Shown: positions 12,212-24,162 of the stretch, piece after piece | Layout: every line of letters begins with the position of its first letter | How positions within the stretch are numbered: position 1 is the stretch's first letter | Assembly: GCF_048773025.1 (NCBI RefSeq) | Contig: NC_133546.1 | Coordinates: forward strand, 14,030,001-14,094,000 | DNA: 64,000 nt | Reading direction: 5' to 3' | Source of the DNA: Camelus bactrianus | Taxonomy: Eukaryota > Chordata > Mammalia > Artiodactyla > Camelidae | Program-made: the position numbers and the translations under genes | Notes under the pieces: generated by a model | The model's database searches: none | Seen by the model: the letters and a program-made list of their open reading frames with translations, nothing else | What the model was told of the DNA's origin: nothing

Positions 12212-12769
12212 CTGTGAACAGGCTGGTGGGAGGTGTAGGGAAGGAGAAGATGGAAGGAGGAAGCCTGAAATGATAGGAAGGGATAACTGGCAATGGTAAG
12301 CACAGAGGAACATAGAAGGTGGCTGTAAAAGCCAAGTTGAAAGGATGAGATGAAAGGTAGAGGACAGGAAGATGAGCACTTCTCCTGGGAAGTCTGGACG
12401 GGGAGCACTGTCTATCCAACTAAGATGATGTTGGTCAGCTTCACTTTATGCTGTAGAAAACAAAATTCTACCAAGTCAGAGAGTATGAAGTAGTTTCTTC
12501 TTCCTCCTCAAGGACCTTCCCTGTCTCCCCAGATGTCACTTTACAGAGGTAACTCTGGTTAAGGAGGTGATGTGCATGCTTCTGGGTTATGTTCTGGGGC
12601 ATAATTATATCTGTAAAAAATGAGACTCTATGCTTGATTCACAGCTTCATTTTTCCATTCAGTGTATGTAAATACACATAATTCCTATATGTAAATACAG
12701 TTCTTTCTCATTCTCTATAACAGTTGCATTGTATTCAACAGCTTTATTATAACGTACTTAATAAAAATT

Positions 12770-13450
12770 TTGGGGGGCATAGACTTATGTGCTAGTAACT
12801 GTGGGAGGCAGGGCATTCAGAACTGAGTAAGACACAAGCCAGAAAAAAGAAGAAAATAATGCCATTTGCAGCAACATGGATGGATCTGGAGATCATCATT
12901 TTAAGTGAAGCCAGAAAGAGAAAGAAAAATACCATATGGTATCACTCATATGTGGAATTAAAAAAAAAAAAAAAAGAAAGAAAAGGGAAAAAAAGAGACA
13001 CTAATGAACTTACATACAAAACAGAAAAGAGACTCACAGACATAGTAAACAAACTTATAGTTACTGGGGGGAAATGGGGTGGATGGGAAGGAATAAGTTG
13101 GTAGTTCGAGATTTGAAAATACTAACTTCTATAAATAAAATAGATTAAAAACAAATTTCTTCTGTATAGCACAGGGAACTATATTCAATATCTTATAGTA
13201 ACCTATAATAAAAAAGACCATGAAAAGAAACATATGCGTGTATATGTATGACTGAAACATCATGCTGTACACCAGAAATTGACACATTGTAACTGACTAT
13301 ACTTCAATTCCAAAAAAAAAAAAAAAAAAAAAAAAAGCAGACAGACATGATCTCTGTCTCTCTAGGTGCTCATGAGGGAATAAGGGAGAAAGAAACAAGT
13401 CATAGCACAACAATGTAAATGTTGTAAGAATTATTTACAAAGTGCTGTGA
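12770..13450 (-). mobile_element. L2 fragment, antisense, split by an L1 insertion
   Basis: Left part 12770-12847 ('gtgctagtaactgtgggaggcagggcattcagaactgagtaagac') and right part 13338-13450 ('catgatctctgtctctctaggtgctcatgag', 'aagaaacaagtcatagcac') look like one antisense L2 end, interrupted by the L1 3' end at 12848-13336. Confidence 0.55.
12848..13336 (+). mobile_element. L1 3' end (cetartiodactyl type) with poly-A
   Basis: Runs from 'gccatttgcagcaacatggatgg' through 'ataccatatggtatcactcatatgtggaa' and 'cagggaactatattcaatatcttatagtaacc' to 'tgctgtacaccagaaattgacacattgtaactgac', and ends in about 24 A. It is a 5'-truncated insertion containing only the end of ORF2 and the 3' UTR. Divergence is modest, so it is probably younger than the MIR/L2 copies around it. 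Confidence 0.92.
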
Positions 13451-13818
13451 GACTATAGAAGAAAACACTTTCAAATGAAAGAAACCTTTTATCTTTCTTC
13501 CAAATAAGCCACCAAACAGGGTTTATAGTAAAATTTCCTGCTGTAGCCTGCAGATAAAGTACCAGAAGTCTAATCTTCACATCAATCTCATTTCTTTCTC
13601 TATAGACATTCATGGAGGAGGAAGAAGATATAGCCAAAGAAATGGGACTGGGGGTCTTTGGCCGACCCATCAGGCTGGAAACAAAAGCTCTTACTGTGGG
13701 AACAATGTTGTCCCTGAGTCTATATAATGTAGCCTCCCCAGCCCCACCCCACCACAGAGAACTGTATTGAAAATACAATATATCATCCACAGGACAAAAC
13801 CTTTCTGCCAACATTGTT

Positions 13819-13950
13819 GGAGAGGATGGGGGGAGGGGAAGAGAGAGGAGGGAGAAAAGAGAAGAGAAAAAAAAGAGGAAAGAAGACAAGAAGAGAAAGG
13901 GGGAATAAAGCGTGGAAGGGGAGAGGAAAGAGAAGACAGAGAAAGACACA
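13819..13950. repeat. Polypurine (GA-rich) tract
   Basis: Positions 13828-13886 are 59 consecutive purines, and the purine bias continues to about 13950. The opposite strand is all pyrimidine and gives a misleading long open frame. Confidence 0.95.
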
Positions 13951-15654
13951 CATGCACAAACGAGAGTCGGGGTGGGAGAGCGAGAGGGAGCAAGCATGGA
14001 ACTGAAACCCAAATTAAGTTAAAGTTAAAAGCAGCTTCTGTTGCTGATGTGATTTGGTTCTCAGAGGTTTCCTAATTGATGGTGTAGAGGCTGATCTTAA
14101 TCAGTGATATGTGGAAGTCAGTATCAATGGCTCTGAGACATTTAAGTAAAAGAAGAATAAAAAATGGGGAGCTTTCAGCCTCATTTACCTTCTATAATTG
14201 TTTCAATACATAAGACATCAGCAAAAAATATTGAGAATGACCTTCTTGCTAAACTGTGACAAATGATACCTGCACCTGCTCAGTCCCCTCTGTTGTCTCG
14301 CTTCTTCCTCCTGAAAGAAGGGTGGGGTGGTAGGAGGTGCCTCTCGGGGAGGAGACAGAACAGTGGAACCTGGAGGTGGGAGGGAGGGTCGGACAGTTCT
14401 TCCCAGAAAGAGAAACTTGGGGAAGGGATGGGGAACAGGAGTTCTGTTAGAAGCAGCAGTATTGAGTAGAAAGAGCAAATATTGGGGATATTTGTTTGGC
14501 TTTCTCCAAAAACTCAAAGCAGAGTATATTTTATGTGTGAACCAGCAGTCTGCTGTAATCTAGTGATATAAGCAAGATACTAAGAAACAGGAATAGCATT
14601 CATATATTACAAGTCCTTAATGCCACTAGTTACCTATTTTTGCTATACTTCTGACAATCGTTACAAAAATCAATTGTCTTTATTTACTTCACATTGACTG
14701 GATGTATATAAACATAAATAAATCTAAAAATGTATCATAATAATTAAAAAGAAGCTGGGTGCAAATTTAACACTAAAATTAATCTCTTCTATTATCCTTA
14801 CTTATAACAAGTAGAAAGTTTTTTAGAAGAATCCCTTCTGCGATAACACAGCAAAAAACTGTAACTTTCTATTGCTTTGTTAAATATTTATTTAAAAAAT
14901 TGTGCTTAGGATTTTCAAATGACATCGACAACATTCTCACCTGCAAAAGCTCTTCTTAAGATAAAGAGGTGGGCATGCCCATGAAGAGGTCCTGCTGTCT
15001 GTGGAAACTATCTTTCCATACTTACTTGAAATCTACCATTACTTTTTCTCTGTCCTCTTTAATCCTAGCATCACTTCCAGCTACCCAAAAAGGAGGAAAG
15101 CATTACTAGGGTAATCTGTGTGCTTACTGAATGTGCAGAAATACAAAATATGCTTAAAAGTCTTCAAAATGGGCAACCAAAGAGTTTGCCAGACTGCCTG
15201 GAGTAAACCGTGGCACCTGGGTCCCAGCAGGCGCTGATGAGATCAGAAAGTGAACGGTTTATTAACCACTCCCTTGAGAACGAACCCTCTGGTTTTCCTC
15301 GGCACTGGGCTACCTTTACTTAGCATACTTTTTTACTCCCTTTCCACTGTCCAGGTAAGGGAGCAGACAAACACAATCAGATGCGTCTATAATCCTTCAG
15401 GAGGAAAACAGAGAAGGCTGATAAAGGGGCAGAGGGATGCACGTCCTGGCAGAGCTTTAAATACTGAAAATAAGAAACGGATTCATCATCACAATTACAA
15501 TCTCGGCACTGCTGGTATAATTTGAAACATGGTAATTAAGAAAAATTAAATAAAGCCCAAGGGGTTTCGTGTATGGGAAAGAAAACATCGGTAAAACAAA
15601 TTCACATTATTAGATCATCTGAGGTTGAAGCCCTCCTCACTGCTGTTTACTACT

Positions 15655-15905
15655 ACTGCTCTATGATCATTATCATCATTATTCTTCCTGTTATGAGGTT
15701 TGTTGCCAGGCACTGAGCTCACTACTTGACATGCATTATCTCATTTAACCTTCATAGCAACCCCAGGAGGTGAGTTCCATTATTAATCCCATTTTACTGG
15801 TAGCTTCAAAGGTTCAGTTGCTTCCCAAGGTCACACGGAGAGTTGAATGACTTTGTATGCAAACCAGGATCAGCTGACTGTAGCTTGGCCCCCCAGACCC
15901 CATAC
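15655..15905 (-). mobile_element. MIR SINE, antisense, near full length
   Basis: 'gccaggcactgagctcactacttgacatgcattatctcatttaacc', 'cccattttactgg', 'cccaaggtcacacgg' and 'gcaaaccaggatcagctgactg' are the reverse complement of MIR from tail to head. Confidence 0.85.
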
Positions 15906-15933
15906 TACCGCTTCAAAGGTTTTAGCCCTTCAT

Positions 15934-15997
15934 TGTACGGTATACCAGAAATTGACACATTGTAATTGACTGCACTTCAATTAAAAAAAAAAAAAGA
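15934..15997 (+). mobile_element. Very short L1 3'-end insertion with target-site duplication
   Basis: Only the last 48 or so bases of the L1 3' UTR ('tgtacggtataccagaaattgacacattgtaattgac...') plus an A-tail are present. Flanks ttttagcccttcat (15920-15933) and ttttagtccttaat (15998-16011) match at 12 of 14 bases, a clear target-site duplication. Confidence 0.85.
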
Positions 15998-16189
15998 TTT
16001 TAGTCCTTAATACAGTATCTTTAAGTAGCAGAAGTTTGATGCTTACTCTGGGACTAAATGTGTTTTTTATCAGGTATGTGGCAGGAGCCCATCAAAGAGG
16101 ACACTCTCACTTGAACTCTGTGACTGCGCGAGCCAGGACTGTCACATACTCTACCTGAATCAGTACGGGTCTATTCACAGGATGAACCC

Positions 16190-16480
16190 ACTTCCTTCGT
16201 GTGTTCCTCAGCACACATTCCAGGCCTGCTTTTCCATCAGCCAAGCACACCAGCTCTCAGCCATCTGCCATTTTCCTTTCAACACTGGCTCTTGGTTTCC
16301 CATTCTGCTCACCTGTTCTCTTCCGTGTCACTAGTGCCTGGTTCTCTACTCCTTCAAAACATCCCACTGTCCTTGCCAGTCACTCCAGGGTCAGGCATTC
16401 CACCCCTCTTTATTTGCATCGCTCTACAGAGCTCTTCCCATAGGAACACACTCCTTTACAAAAGCAGTCATGCAGAAACA
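16190..16480 (+). mobile_element. Probable L2 fragment
   Basis: A pyrimidine-rich stretch whose order of 'cattccaggcctgcttttcc', 'ccttgccagtcactccagg' and similar pieces resembles the sense L2 3' region. The match is weak. Confidence 0.35.
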
Positions 16481-18025
16481 CTACACATGCATTTCTCCTG
16501 CCCTCCCGGCGCCAACCTACTTCTAAGTATGTTTCAAAAGAATTACATAATGAAGAGCCTGGAAAGCAGAGAGTTTAAAATGTATAGAATCAGGAATCAC
16601 CGTCAAATGAAGATCAATCAGAAATGAAGAGAGAAACAGCAGGTCTGCAAGCACAGCTTTTGTCAGGGGAAAGGGCTGATGCACTGAGATGAGGTGCACA
16701 AAGAGGTGCAGGACCTGTGCGGGCCGGCTTCCTTACGATGGTGGGTAAGTGGCCCTGCAGGGGGTTTTACTGCTTCACAGGGGAGCGTGCACTCTACTGA
16801 GCTTATTAGAGTAGCTTCCGGCGCCCACTTTTGACAACCGTCGGTCTGGATTTTTATCAGTGGTGCTCTGACTTCTTCCACGGAGCTCTGCCCACAAGGT
16901 TGGCTGTTGATTTCTCAGCAAAACATTTCCTGTTGGCAAATCAGACCCATACCTCACCCGAGGACTCTCAGTTCTAGGGCACCAGACATTTTGAAATAAG
17001 GACACCAAATAATGGTCCATTAAAACAGGTCCAGTCGCAGTTTTCCACATACACATCACAGTTTTCCACATACACATTAGTGTGCACTTGGCCTAATGAT
17101 GTATTGGACAGTCATGAACCATATGATTTATTTAATGAGTTGGAACACTTTCTAGTCTCTGAGACAGAAACTGTGACGTAAGTCATTCTCATAGCAATTG
17201 GCCTGTATACAGTAGTTGCTCAAGCAGCTTTTCACTTGATGGAGAAGAAACAAGGCCTTAGACACAAAGGCCTAGCACAATTTATGCTAATTTACTTGGA
17301 CCTCTAACCTTGAAACAAACTAAAGTCTCAACCAGGCCCCGAGGCAGAGTCCACCTGGACAATATTAACTAGAGAGAGGAAAGGGCTGGAAGATATTACT
17401 CGACTTCCCATCTGCGGAGTCACATACACTGACCCTCAAGGTCAAGCTGTTCTACTTGAAAATTGCAACACAACAAGGCTGTATATATTTAAATAAAGAA
17501 CCTACATGGGGGGTGCCCATCTCTTTATAGGCAGTTTTTCAAAGAGGATGAATGTGATTCTACTCTGGCAGTATTAGGTAATCCACTGCTAAATATGGAA
17601 ATGCATAGGGGAAACCGTTCCGTTCATTGTACCAAAAACAATGAGCAGCCCTAAGGACATATCTTATTGCTTCTCCGGCTATTCTGCTGTTGACTTCATT
17701 ACAGCACAGTCTTAACCAGAAGTTATTTATTGACTTAGAAACAGCCAGGGGCTTGGTGACCTCCAGGGGAGCTGGAAGAGGCACCGTGTGGAGGGTAAAA
17801 CGGGGTGCAGGTGGGCCAGCATGATGGGACCCTCCCAAGAAACGTGACTTTCTCAAAGAGTGCTGGGCCTCTGGAATGGGGCAAATTCAAAGATTTCCTT
17901 GCCATACTGGAGTCCTGGTTCCAATCTGTGCCCATGGAGTAAAATGTGTGATTTGGGGAAAACTAATCTTTCTCCTCTCTTAAATCTAAAGTGCAAAGTC
18001 CATGGCCATCATGTTACTTAGAACT

Positions 18026-18050
18026 GAAAGAAAGAGAGAGAGAGGAGAGA
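18026..18050. repeat. Short (GA)n tract
   Basis: A gaaagaaagagagagagaggagagaga run. Confidence 0.85.
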
Positions 18051-18319
18051 GACCTCAGAGGATGAGGTTTCCATAAATGATTTTTGAAGAGACTGTGCAC
18101 GAGGAATTTCTGCAGCAGCAGTTTTACCATCTCAACAGAAGTACACTGCAATGCTTTCCCCTGCAATAGATGCAGTTTCTGTCTGCTGCTACTTTCCAGA
18201 ACAGCAGATCTATCTGAGGACAGAGTATGGCACTGGGGAAGGGACAGCAGATTCCTCCTGAAGGCCTTGGCTTCAGCGCTGGCTCTGGAGCTGTGTGGTG
18301 GGAAATGCACCAGCCACCC

Positions 18320-18500
18320 GGGCAGGCAGCCTGGGTCTGAGAGCCGGACCCGGGGTGGGTCATTGGCCTTGCTGACACTCACTGCTTCAGCTGTTGAGGA
18401 GGGATAACACAACTCCCCACTTGATCATCATTCTGGAGGTTAAATGACAAGGTTCATTTAAGGTGCCCGGCACGTGGTGCCCAGCACACACTGGCTGGTA
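18320..18500 (+). mobile_element. MIR SINE
   Basis: 'gcagcctgggtctgagagccgg' (tRNA-like head), 'ctgacactcactgcttcagctg', 'ggaggttaaatgacaagg' and 'ggtgcccggcacgtggtgccc' follow MIR in order. Confidence 0.6.
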
Positions 18501-18589
18501 GCAGCGGCTGCTGTGTGTCCGTCTGTGCCCCAGGTGTCTCCCCAGTAGGACAAGGAGATAGCCAGACTGGAACTTCTTTTGGACCAAAA

Positions 18590-18622
18590 GCAAATTAACT
18601 ACATTTCAATTTAAAAAAAAAA
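18590..18622 (+). mobile_element. Possible L1-tail remnant
   Basis: 'caaattaactacatttcaattt' followed by ten A resembles the last bases of the L1 3' UTR. No convincing target-site duplication was found. Confidence 0.4.
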
Positions 18623-18849
18623 GTCTATGAAGCATATATGAAAAAAAATTTTTAATTAAAAAATATTAACTCTATCTGTACACTGACAAATTATAATAAA
18701 AGGCTCTCTCATCCCCTTTCTCTGTCCAAGGGTATAAAGAGTGACATAGGAAGGCTAAGTGCTTGAGCAGCATTGTTGGGAGAGGGTCTGAAGATGGTTA
18801 GAAGACACACAGGCACACAAAGCCCCGATGACACTCAAAAGTCTCCTGG

Positions 18850-19480
18850 ACCCCGGCCCTCTCACTTGCTATGTCCACCGGACAATAAACGCCACCTCTC
18901 CCGCTGGTAGCTCTTCTGAAACTGAGCCCTTCTCTCGCTCACTGCTGCCCTGGTCTCCCAGCTTAGCTCCACTGGGACTACGACAAGGACATCCCAACTA
19001 AACCCTCGACGGTGGTCCCACCTCCTCCAATGTTTCAGAATGAGTCTGGTGTGATCTTTTTAAAGTTCAGATTCTTTCCATTACTCCCCACAGCCTTCAG
19101 CACAGAGGGAGGGCCCTCCTGGCTTGCACCCCTACCTACTTTTCTAGGCTCATCTTTTATCACTTTCTTGCTCACACCCACCCCCCAACACACAGGCACC
19201 CACTCCTGGTACCTTCTGGAAAGTCCCGTCTTCCCATGCATCACTCATCCAGACTGTCCCTCCTAACGCTCTAACCCGGCTAACTCCTGCTCCAAGATTC
19301 GTCCAGGAATCTTTCTCTGATCCTTGCCCCCTGCCGCCCCTGTCTGGGTCAGGGGCTCCCCTGAATATTTACATTTATAATTTCATGCTAAAGGAAGTTA
19401 CAGGAATCAACACCTAGTGCTATAAAATCTCCTTGTAGCTCCTCCTCTCCCACAAAACTGACGTCAGCAATGACCAGGGG
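18850..19480 (+). mobile_element. L2 LINE 3' region
   Basis: Pyrimidine-rich sense L2 with 'agattctttccattactccccacagccttcagcac', 'tggcttgcacccctacct' and 'tccaggaatctttctctgatccttgcc', matching the L2 order. The ends are uncertain. Confidence 0.55.
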
Positions 19481-19779
19481 TCCTGCTGTAGAATGTTTGC
19501 AGAGTGAATCCCTGTGAACTTGATCCATCTGCCATGTGCATGAAGCAGAGCCCAGAAGGCAAGAGTTAACCTAGTCCCTGGTGGATCCCTCAAGCTCTCA
19601 AAGTGGCAAAAGTTGTACTGAATTGTAACCCAGTCCAGCGTTCTTCTTTACTCCCTCCCCTCCCCGTGGTCTCAGGGACAGCATTTTTACAATGCGGCCT
19701 CTCAGAGATGACAAAGGTTCCTAAACTCTGCGTCCCTTTTTAACCCTCTTTGCACCCAGCTAACTGCCGCCTTTGCACA

Positions 19780-20010
19780 AGAAAAGAAACATTTCCCTAA
19801 TCAAAAGTAGATTAACTCTCACTCTTTTCTTTACATTCATTTGCATTTGGAACACCATTTACAAGGCTGTAAACAGCCCCCTGGGTTGAATGATTTATCC
19901 ACTGCTTTATGGAAAACGGGACAAAAGCGGCAGTCTTTTCAGCCCTTCTGTATTGACGGTAGGCGGCCGCCAGGACGACAGTGCCCCTCCTGACTCATCT
20001 CCCACTTAGA
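19780..20010. promoter_or_regulatory. Candidate intronic regulatory element
   Basis: A stretch free of recognisable repeats. It has several CpGs in an AT-rich setting, a GCGGCCGC block (19963-19970), a canonical AP-1 site TGACTCA (19991-19997), and AT-rich 'catttgcatttgg' octamer-like sequence. This is a guess from motif content only. Confidence 0.25.
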
Positions 20011-20164
20011 GCTTTCTGAAAGGTTAACAGCGTAACTTTAAGCCCCGTTATAAAACTGGAGGAAAACTTGTAACATTTCTTGTTGGTCCAAGGAGAAAAA
20101 AAGGCTCGTTTCAGAAGAAAATATTTTAAAGTGTAGTTTAAAGGAATGGCTCACTCTGCCTCCC

Positions 20165-20202
20165 CGAACACAGACACACACAGACACACACACACACAGA
20201 CA
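20165..20202. repeat. Imperfect (AC)n tract
   Basis: 'acacagacacacacagacacacacacacacagacac'. Confidence 0.9.
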
Positions 20203-20604
20203 CTGTCCTTTAGGCAGCATGTGGAGAAAACAAAGGAGTAATTTTGCCTCGATGTGATTTTGCCATTTGAAACTACAGACAGGCTATAGCTTCTCTCCAG
20301 TTTTTATGTGATCTACTTTGGGTGGGTGTGTGTGTGTGATTCAAGCACAAGAATCATTATGGATTCTTTTATATTAGTTTAACAAAACAGCAAATCTTAA
20401 CATTCAGAACAACCATTCCATTTTGCTTTGGGTCGGACAGATGCTTGTAACTTCTCACGCCTTTGTTATTTTTCACAATACCCTCTCCTTATAGAGTAAG
20501 GATGAGTTTCACTTTTTATAAAGCGTCATCTCACTTTTGTTGAGGGATCATTTATTGTACAGGAATTAAAGTATTAAATAGTTAAGTATTAAAACTTAAC
20601 TATA

Positions 20605-20930
20605 ATTAATGAAATTATGACACATGCTACAACATGGATGAACTGGAAACATTATGCTAAGTTGAATAAGCCAGACACAGAAGGGCAACTATTGTCTGAT
20701 TCTAATAAATTCATAGACAGAAAGTAGACTGGAGGTTGCCAGGGCTGCGGAAGGGGGCATGGGGAGTTACTGTTTAGCAGGTACAGAGTTTCTGCTTGGG
20801 ATGATAAAGTTCCAGAAATTGATAGTGGTGATGGTTGCAAAACATTGTGGATGTGCTTACTGCCACTGAACTGTACGCTTAAAAATAAATTTTATGCTAT
20901 GTGTATTTTACAACACAGAAAAGCATTTTA
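20605..20930 (+). mobile_element. L1MA/MB-like 3' end
   Basis: 'gacacatgctacaacatggatgaac', 'attatgctaagttgaataagccagacacag', 'tggaggttgccagggctgcgg', 'gatagtggtgatggttgcaaaac' and 'gccactgaactgtacgcttaaaaata' match the old L1MA/MB 3' end. The 5' part is missing. Confidence 0.85.
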
Positions 20931-21854
20931 AAAGTCAATTATCATGATTAAAAAATCATTTTGTTTATGAAGCTCAAGCATCAGACAATATATTTCAGAC
21001 GCTCTACCAAACATAATAAATTTTCCTGCTATTCAGGCTCATCAGTAAGGACTCAGGTTATGCTCTGGGCTGTAAGTCACAAGTGAAATTCACCAGGGTG
21101 ATGGAGGTGAGTTTGCACCCACTGTAAGTGGCCTTATGTTAATTTATTTACTAAGGAGTTCTTTCCTCTGGCTCCTTAGTGCTGTCACATCCACCTCCTC
21201 CTGCCCCATCCCTCCCCTTGCTGTGGGCTAGGAAACCAAATAATTAAGCTTATTTTAAACATGTAGAGTAAATAGGCTCTTAGTGAGAGCGTGGGGCCTC
21301 TGTTTGGGTAAAGACACAGGATTGACTGTTCGCCGTTTGAAATATCTATTTTGGCTGCTCAAAGGACTCACTTATTTCCTGGTTACATTCTTGAGAGCTG
21401 AGGCTGTTGGAGCTATGACCTTTAGTCATCTTTAGATTTTGGCTTTTTGAATTAGACTCATTTACAGAGGATGAAGCTGAGGTCAGCCTGGTTGGACGTC
21501 CACGGGTACACGGTTGACTGTCAGCACGGGGCCAGAGCCTGGACCAGTGCTGTCTTTTAAATCTATCTCAGTTTAGCGCGGCTCAAAGCAAAATTCTGAA
21601 AATAATTTCAGTCTGCTATTGCAGCTCTGGCAGCCCTGTACGACACTGGAAATGAATTCCAACTACATGTAGATATGCAGGTAAACTAAAAATCCCAACA
21701 AGATACATCCTTTTTAAAATGCAAAGGTAAAATAATTTTAAGAAATATTTTAATTTTATTAATAAGAAAACTTACAATAGGCTAGCAAGAATATTATGAT
21801 ACTTTAAATGTACCAGAAATTACTGGCCTGGCCCTTCTAAATAATACTAAGTAT

Positions 21855-22060
21855 GTTAATAATAATTCTCATTTGGGTGTTTACTATATGCCTAGCACTG
21901 TGCTAGCATTTTGCATAGATAATCTTATTTTCACAACAACCCTACTAATCCCATCTTACAGGTGAAAACACTGACTTAGAAAAGTTTAGTAACTTATCCA
22001 AGATCACAAAGGGAAATGGCAGAATCAGGATTTGGATGCAGTTCTTGCAGATTTTAGCTT
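21855..22060 (-). mobile_element. MIR SINE, antisense
   Basis: 'tactatatgcctagcactgtgctagcattttgcat', 'cacaacaaccctac', 'cccatcttacaggtgaaaacactg' and 'aacttatccaagatcacaaaggg' are the MIR reverse complement. Confidence 0.88.
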
Positions 22061-22164
22061 TTCTTCATTTTCATCACTTCATCACAGGGGCTGGAGGGTG
22101 GGGTAAATTGTGCTGCCTTTAAATATCTGTTTGCTTTATAACAAACGGAAAAAGAATCCCTTTA

Positions 22165-22345
22165 GTACAGTGTACCTCAACGTTGATGGCTTATTGGAAC
22201 CTGGAGAGCTTTAAGAAAAAGTGACATCACCCTCGGAGATTCAGATTTCATTAGCCCAGGGTGCAGCTTAGAGGGGAGGAGTTGCAAAAGCGCCCCAGGT
22301 GATACGCAGGTGCAGCCTCTGCTTTAGAAAAACCCTATTTTTTAG
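22165..22345. mobile_element. hAT-Charlie MITE fragment (MER3-like)
   Basis: 'cagtgtacctcaacgttgatgg', 'cctggagagctttaagaaaa', 'ggagattcagatttcattagcccaggg' and 'gcgccccaggtgatacgcaggtgcagcc' match this family of short hAT elements. Confidence 0.6.
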
Positions 22346-22409
22346 CTGCTCCTCCTAACCATATTTCTTAGGTGATATTCTTTAATTCTTCAAATAACAG
22401 CCCCTTTGA

Positions 22410-22460
22410 TTGACACAACATTGTAAAATGACTATAAATCAATAAAAAAATGTTGAAAAA
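22410..22460 (+). mobile_element. Very short L1 3'-end insertion with target-site duplication
   Basis: About 40 bases of L1 tail ('tgacacaacattgtaaaatgactataaatcaat') plus A-rich sequence. Flanks aataacagcccctttga (22393-22409) and aataatagcccctttga (22461-22477) differ at one of 17 bases. Confidence 0.88.
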
Positions 22461-23294
22461 AATAATAGCCCCTTTGAACCTCTTTATAAGGACTTACTAT
22501 CCTTAGGGTGAATCAGCCTGATGACCTGTTAGCTGTGAGTTTCTCATAAGGGATCTTTACGATGTTTTACTTTTTCCTATTTTTGAAGTAGGCATTTTAT
22601 TCCAGTGGATTTTCTTGCCAAAAGTAGTATCTAGAACATTCCAGACAATTTTGAATATCAAGTAAATGTATACAATTTATCAATGACCTTCTTTACTTTC
22701 TTCCTTTTCCTATAGGACCTGGAACTTCAGAGCCAGCTCCTACTTCAGAATAGGAGTTGGCACAACAGGGTCCTAGAGTATCAACTGGTCTGTTAATTAT
22801 CAAAAGTAGACCAGCCCAGACCCTCTGGTCTTGCAGGAGACGATTTCTCATCCTCAAAAAGCTACCTCTTAGTGTGCTAGGGGTAAAAGGGGTAATTCCA
22901 CAGGTTGCTTGAGACTGTCCCAAGAAGGTGCTAAGGAGGTGATCCTAAGTTTTCCCACTTCTCTGTCTCACTGCTCTGGTTTTGTCTAAGCTCTGCGATG
23001 TCTAGACATAGGAGCAACAGGCTCCTCCCTTTACACGTGGTCCATGTCGATTTCATCCTTGTCAATGGCTGAGATGTGGACAGCTGGGCAATAAAAGTCC
23101 TGTGTTCCCAGAAACTTTCACTAACATGTAAGAGAACCCTCCTTACTTGGTATGGAAGGGGCGTTCAATAAATGCTTCCTACATTTTTCTGCTGTTTCTA
23201 AATGAAGTGGCTGGGAGACAGGACCTGGATATAGTCCTGGCACTGCCAACACTCAGCTGCAGGGTTTAGGACTTGAACAGCTTTCAGCTGTTGA

Positions 23295-23480
23295 ATGAAT
23301 GTCTACACTATTCCGGATCCGTGCAAACCACTTTACAGGCATTCCCTCCTTTCAGCCTCATGACATCCTATGAGGTATGCAATATCTTTCATTTTAAGGA
23401 GGAGAAGCTGAAGGTTACAGAAGTTAAGAAATTGCTCAGGATCAAAGGTAATAGGTAGCAGAACTAGGATTTGCATCCAG
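23295..23480 (-). mobile_element. MIR SINE, antisense
   Basis: 'aaaccactttacaggcattccctcctttcagcctcatgacatcctatgaggtatg', 'gaggagaagctgaaggttacagaagttaag' and 'aactaggatttgcatccag' match the MIR reverse complement. Confidence 0.85.
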
Positions 23481-23484
23481 TTGG

Positions 23485-23710
23485 AGAGATCACTTGGTTC
23501 TCTGGATCTCTATTTCCTCACCTACAAAAATGATTGATTAAAACTAGATAATTCATTCAGCAAGCATTTACCAATGGCCTGTTAAGTGTCAGATACAGTG
23601 TTGATTGCTGGGAATAGAAACTTACGCACACACCTTGCTCTTTCAGAATCTATAGTCAGATCTCCCTGAGTTGTTTTCCAGTTCTAAAATTGTGTGATTC
23701 CACTTAAAAA
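23485..23710 (+). mobile_element. MIR-like element interrupted by an antisense L2/MIR tail
   Basis: 'ctctggatctctatttcctcacctac' (23500-23527) and 'ttttccagttctaaaattgtgtgattcc' (23675-23702) read as parts of one sense MIR3-like copy. Between them, 23545-23655 ('cattcagcaagcatttaccaatggcc...') is an antisense LINE/SINE tail. The assignment is tentative. Confidence 0.45.
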
Positions 23711-23714
23711 TTCT

Positions 23715-24158
23715 GTGCAATTTGAAGCAATCTAAGTGTCTACCAACAGAAGAATGGATAAACAAAATGTGATATGTACATACAATGGACTATAATTCAA
23801 CTTTAAAAAGGAAGAGGATTCTGACACATGCTACAACATGGATGCACCTTGCAGACATTGTGCTGAGTGAAATAAGCAGTCACAAAAGGACAAGCACTGT
23901 ATGATTCCGCTTATGTGACATACCTAAAGTGGTCAGAGTCCTAGAACCAGCAGAATGGCGGTTATCAGGAGCTGGAGGGAGGGGAGAATGGGGAGTTACT
24001 GTTTAACAGGCAGAGTTTCAGTTTTGCAAGATGAAAAGAATTCTAGAGATTGGTTGAACAACATTGTGAATGTACTTAATGCCACTGAACTGTACACTTC
24101 AAAATAGTTAAGATAGTAAATTTTATGTTATGTGTATTCTTCCACAATTTTTAAAAAT
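23715..24158 (+). mobile_element. L1MA/MB-like 3' end
   Basis: 'gtgtctaccaacagaagaatgg', 'gacacatgctacaacatggatgcacc', 'ggacaagcactgtatgattccgcttatgtgac', 'ggggagttactgtttaacagg' and 'gccactgaactgtacacttc' follow the L1 ORF2 end and 3' UTR. Confidence 0.92.
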
Positions 24159-24162
24159 AAAA

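Noticed and set aside
12063-12419. Several overlapping frames with Ile-His-Pro or Met-Asp-Gly repeats
   Set aside because: They are translations of the CATC-type tetranucleotide repeat.
13431-14012. 193-codon minus-strand open frame rich in Ser/Leu/Phe/Pro
   Set aside because: It is produced by the pyrimidine side of the polypurine tract at 13819-13950; low complexity, no family likeness.
16199-16627. 142-codon plus-strand frame
   Set aside because: Overlaps a probable L2 fragment and has no recognisable domain.
18014-18412. Open frames on both strands over the same segment
   Set aside because: GC-rich sequence with a MIR; frames exist on both strands, so neither is specific.
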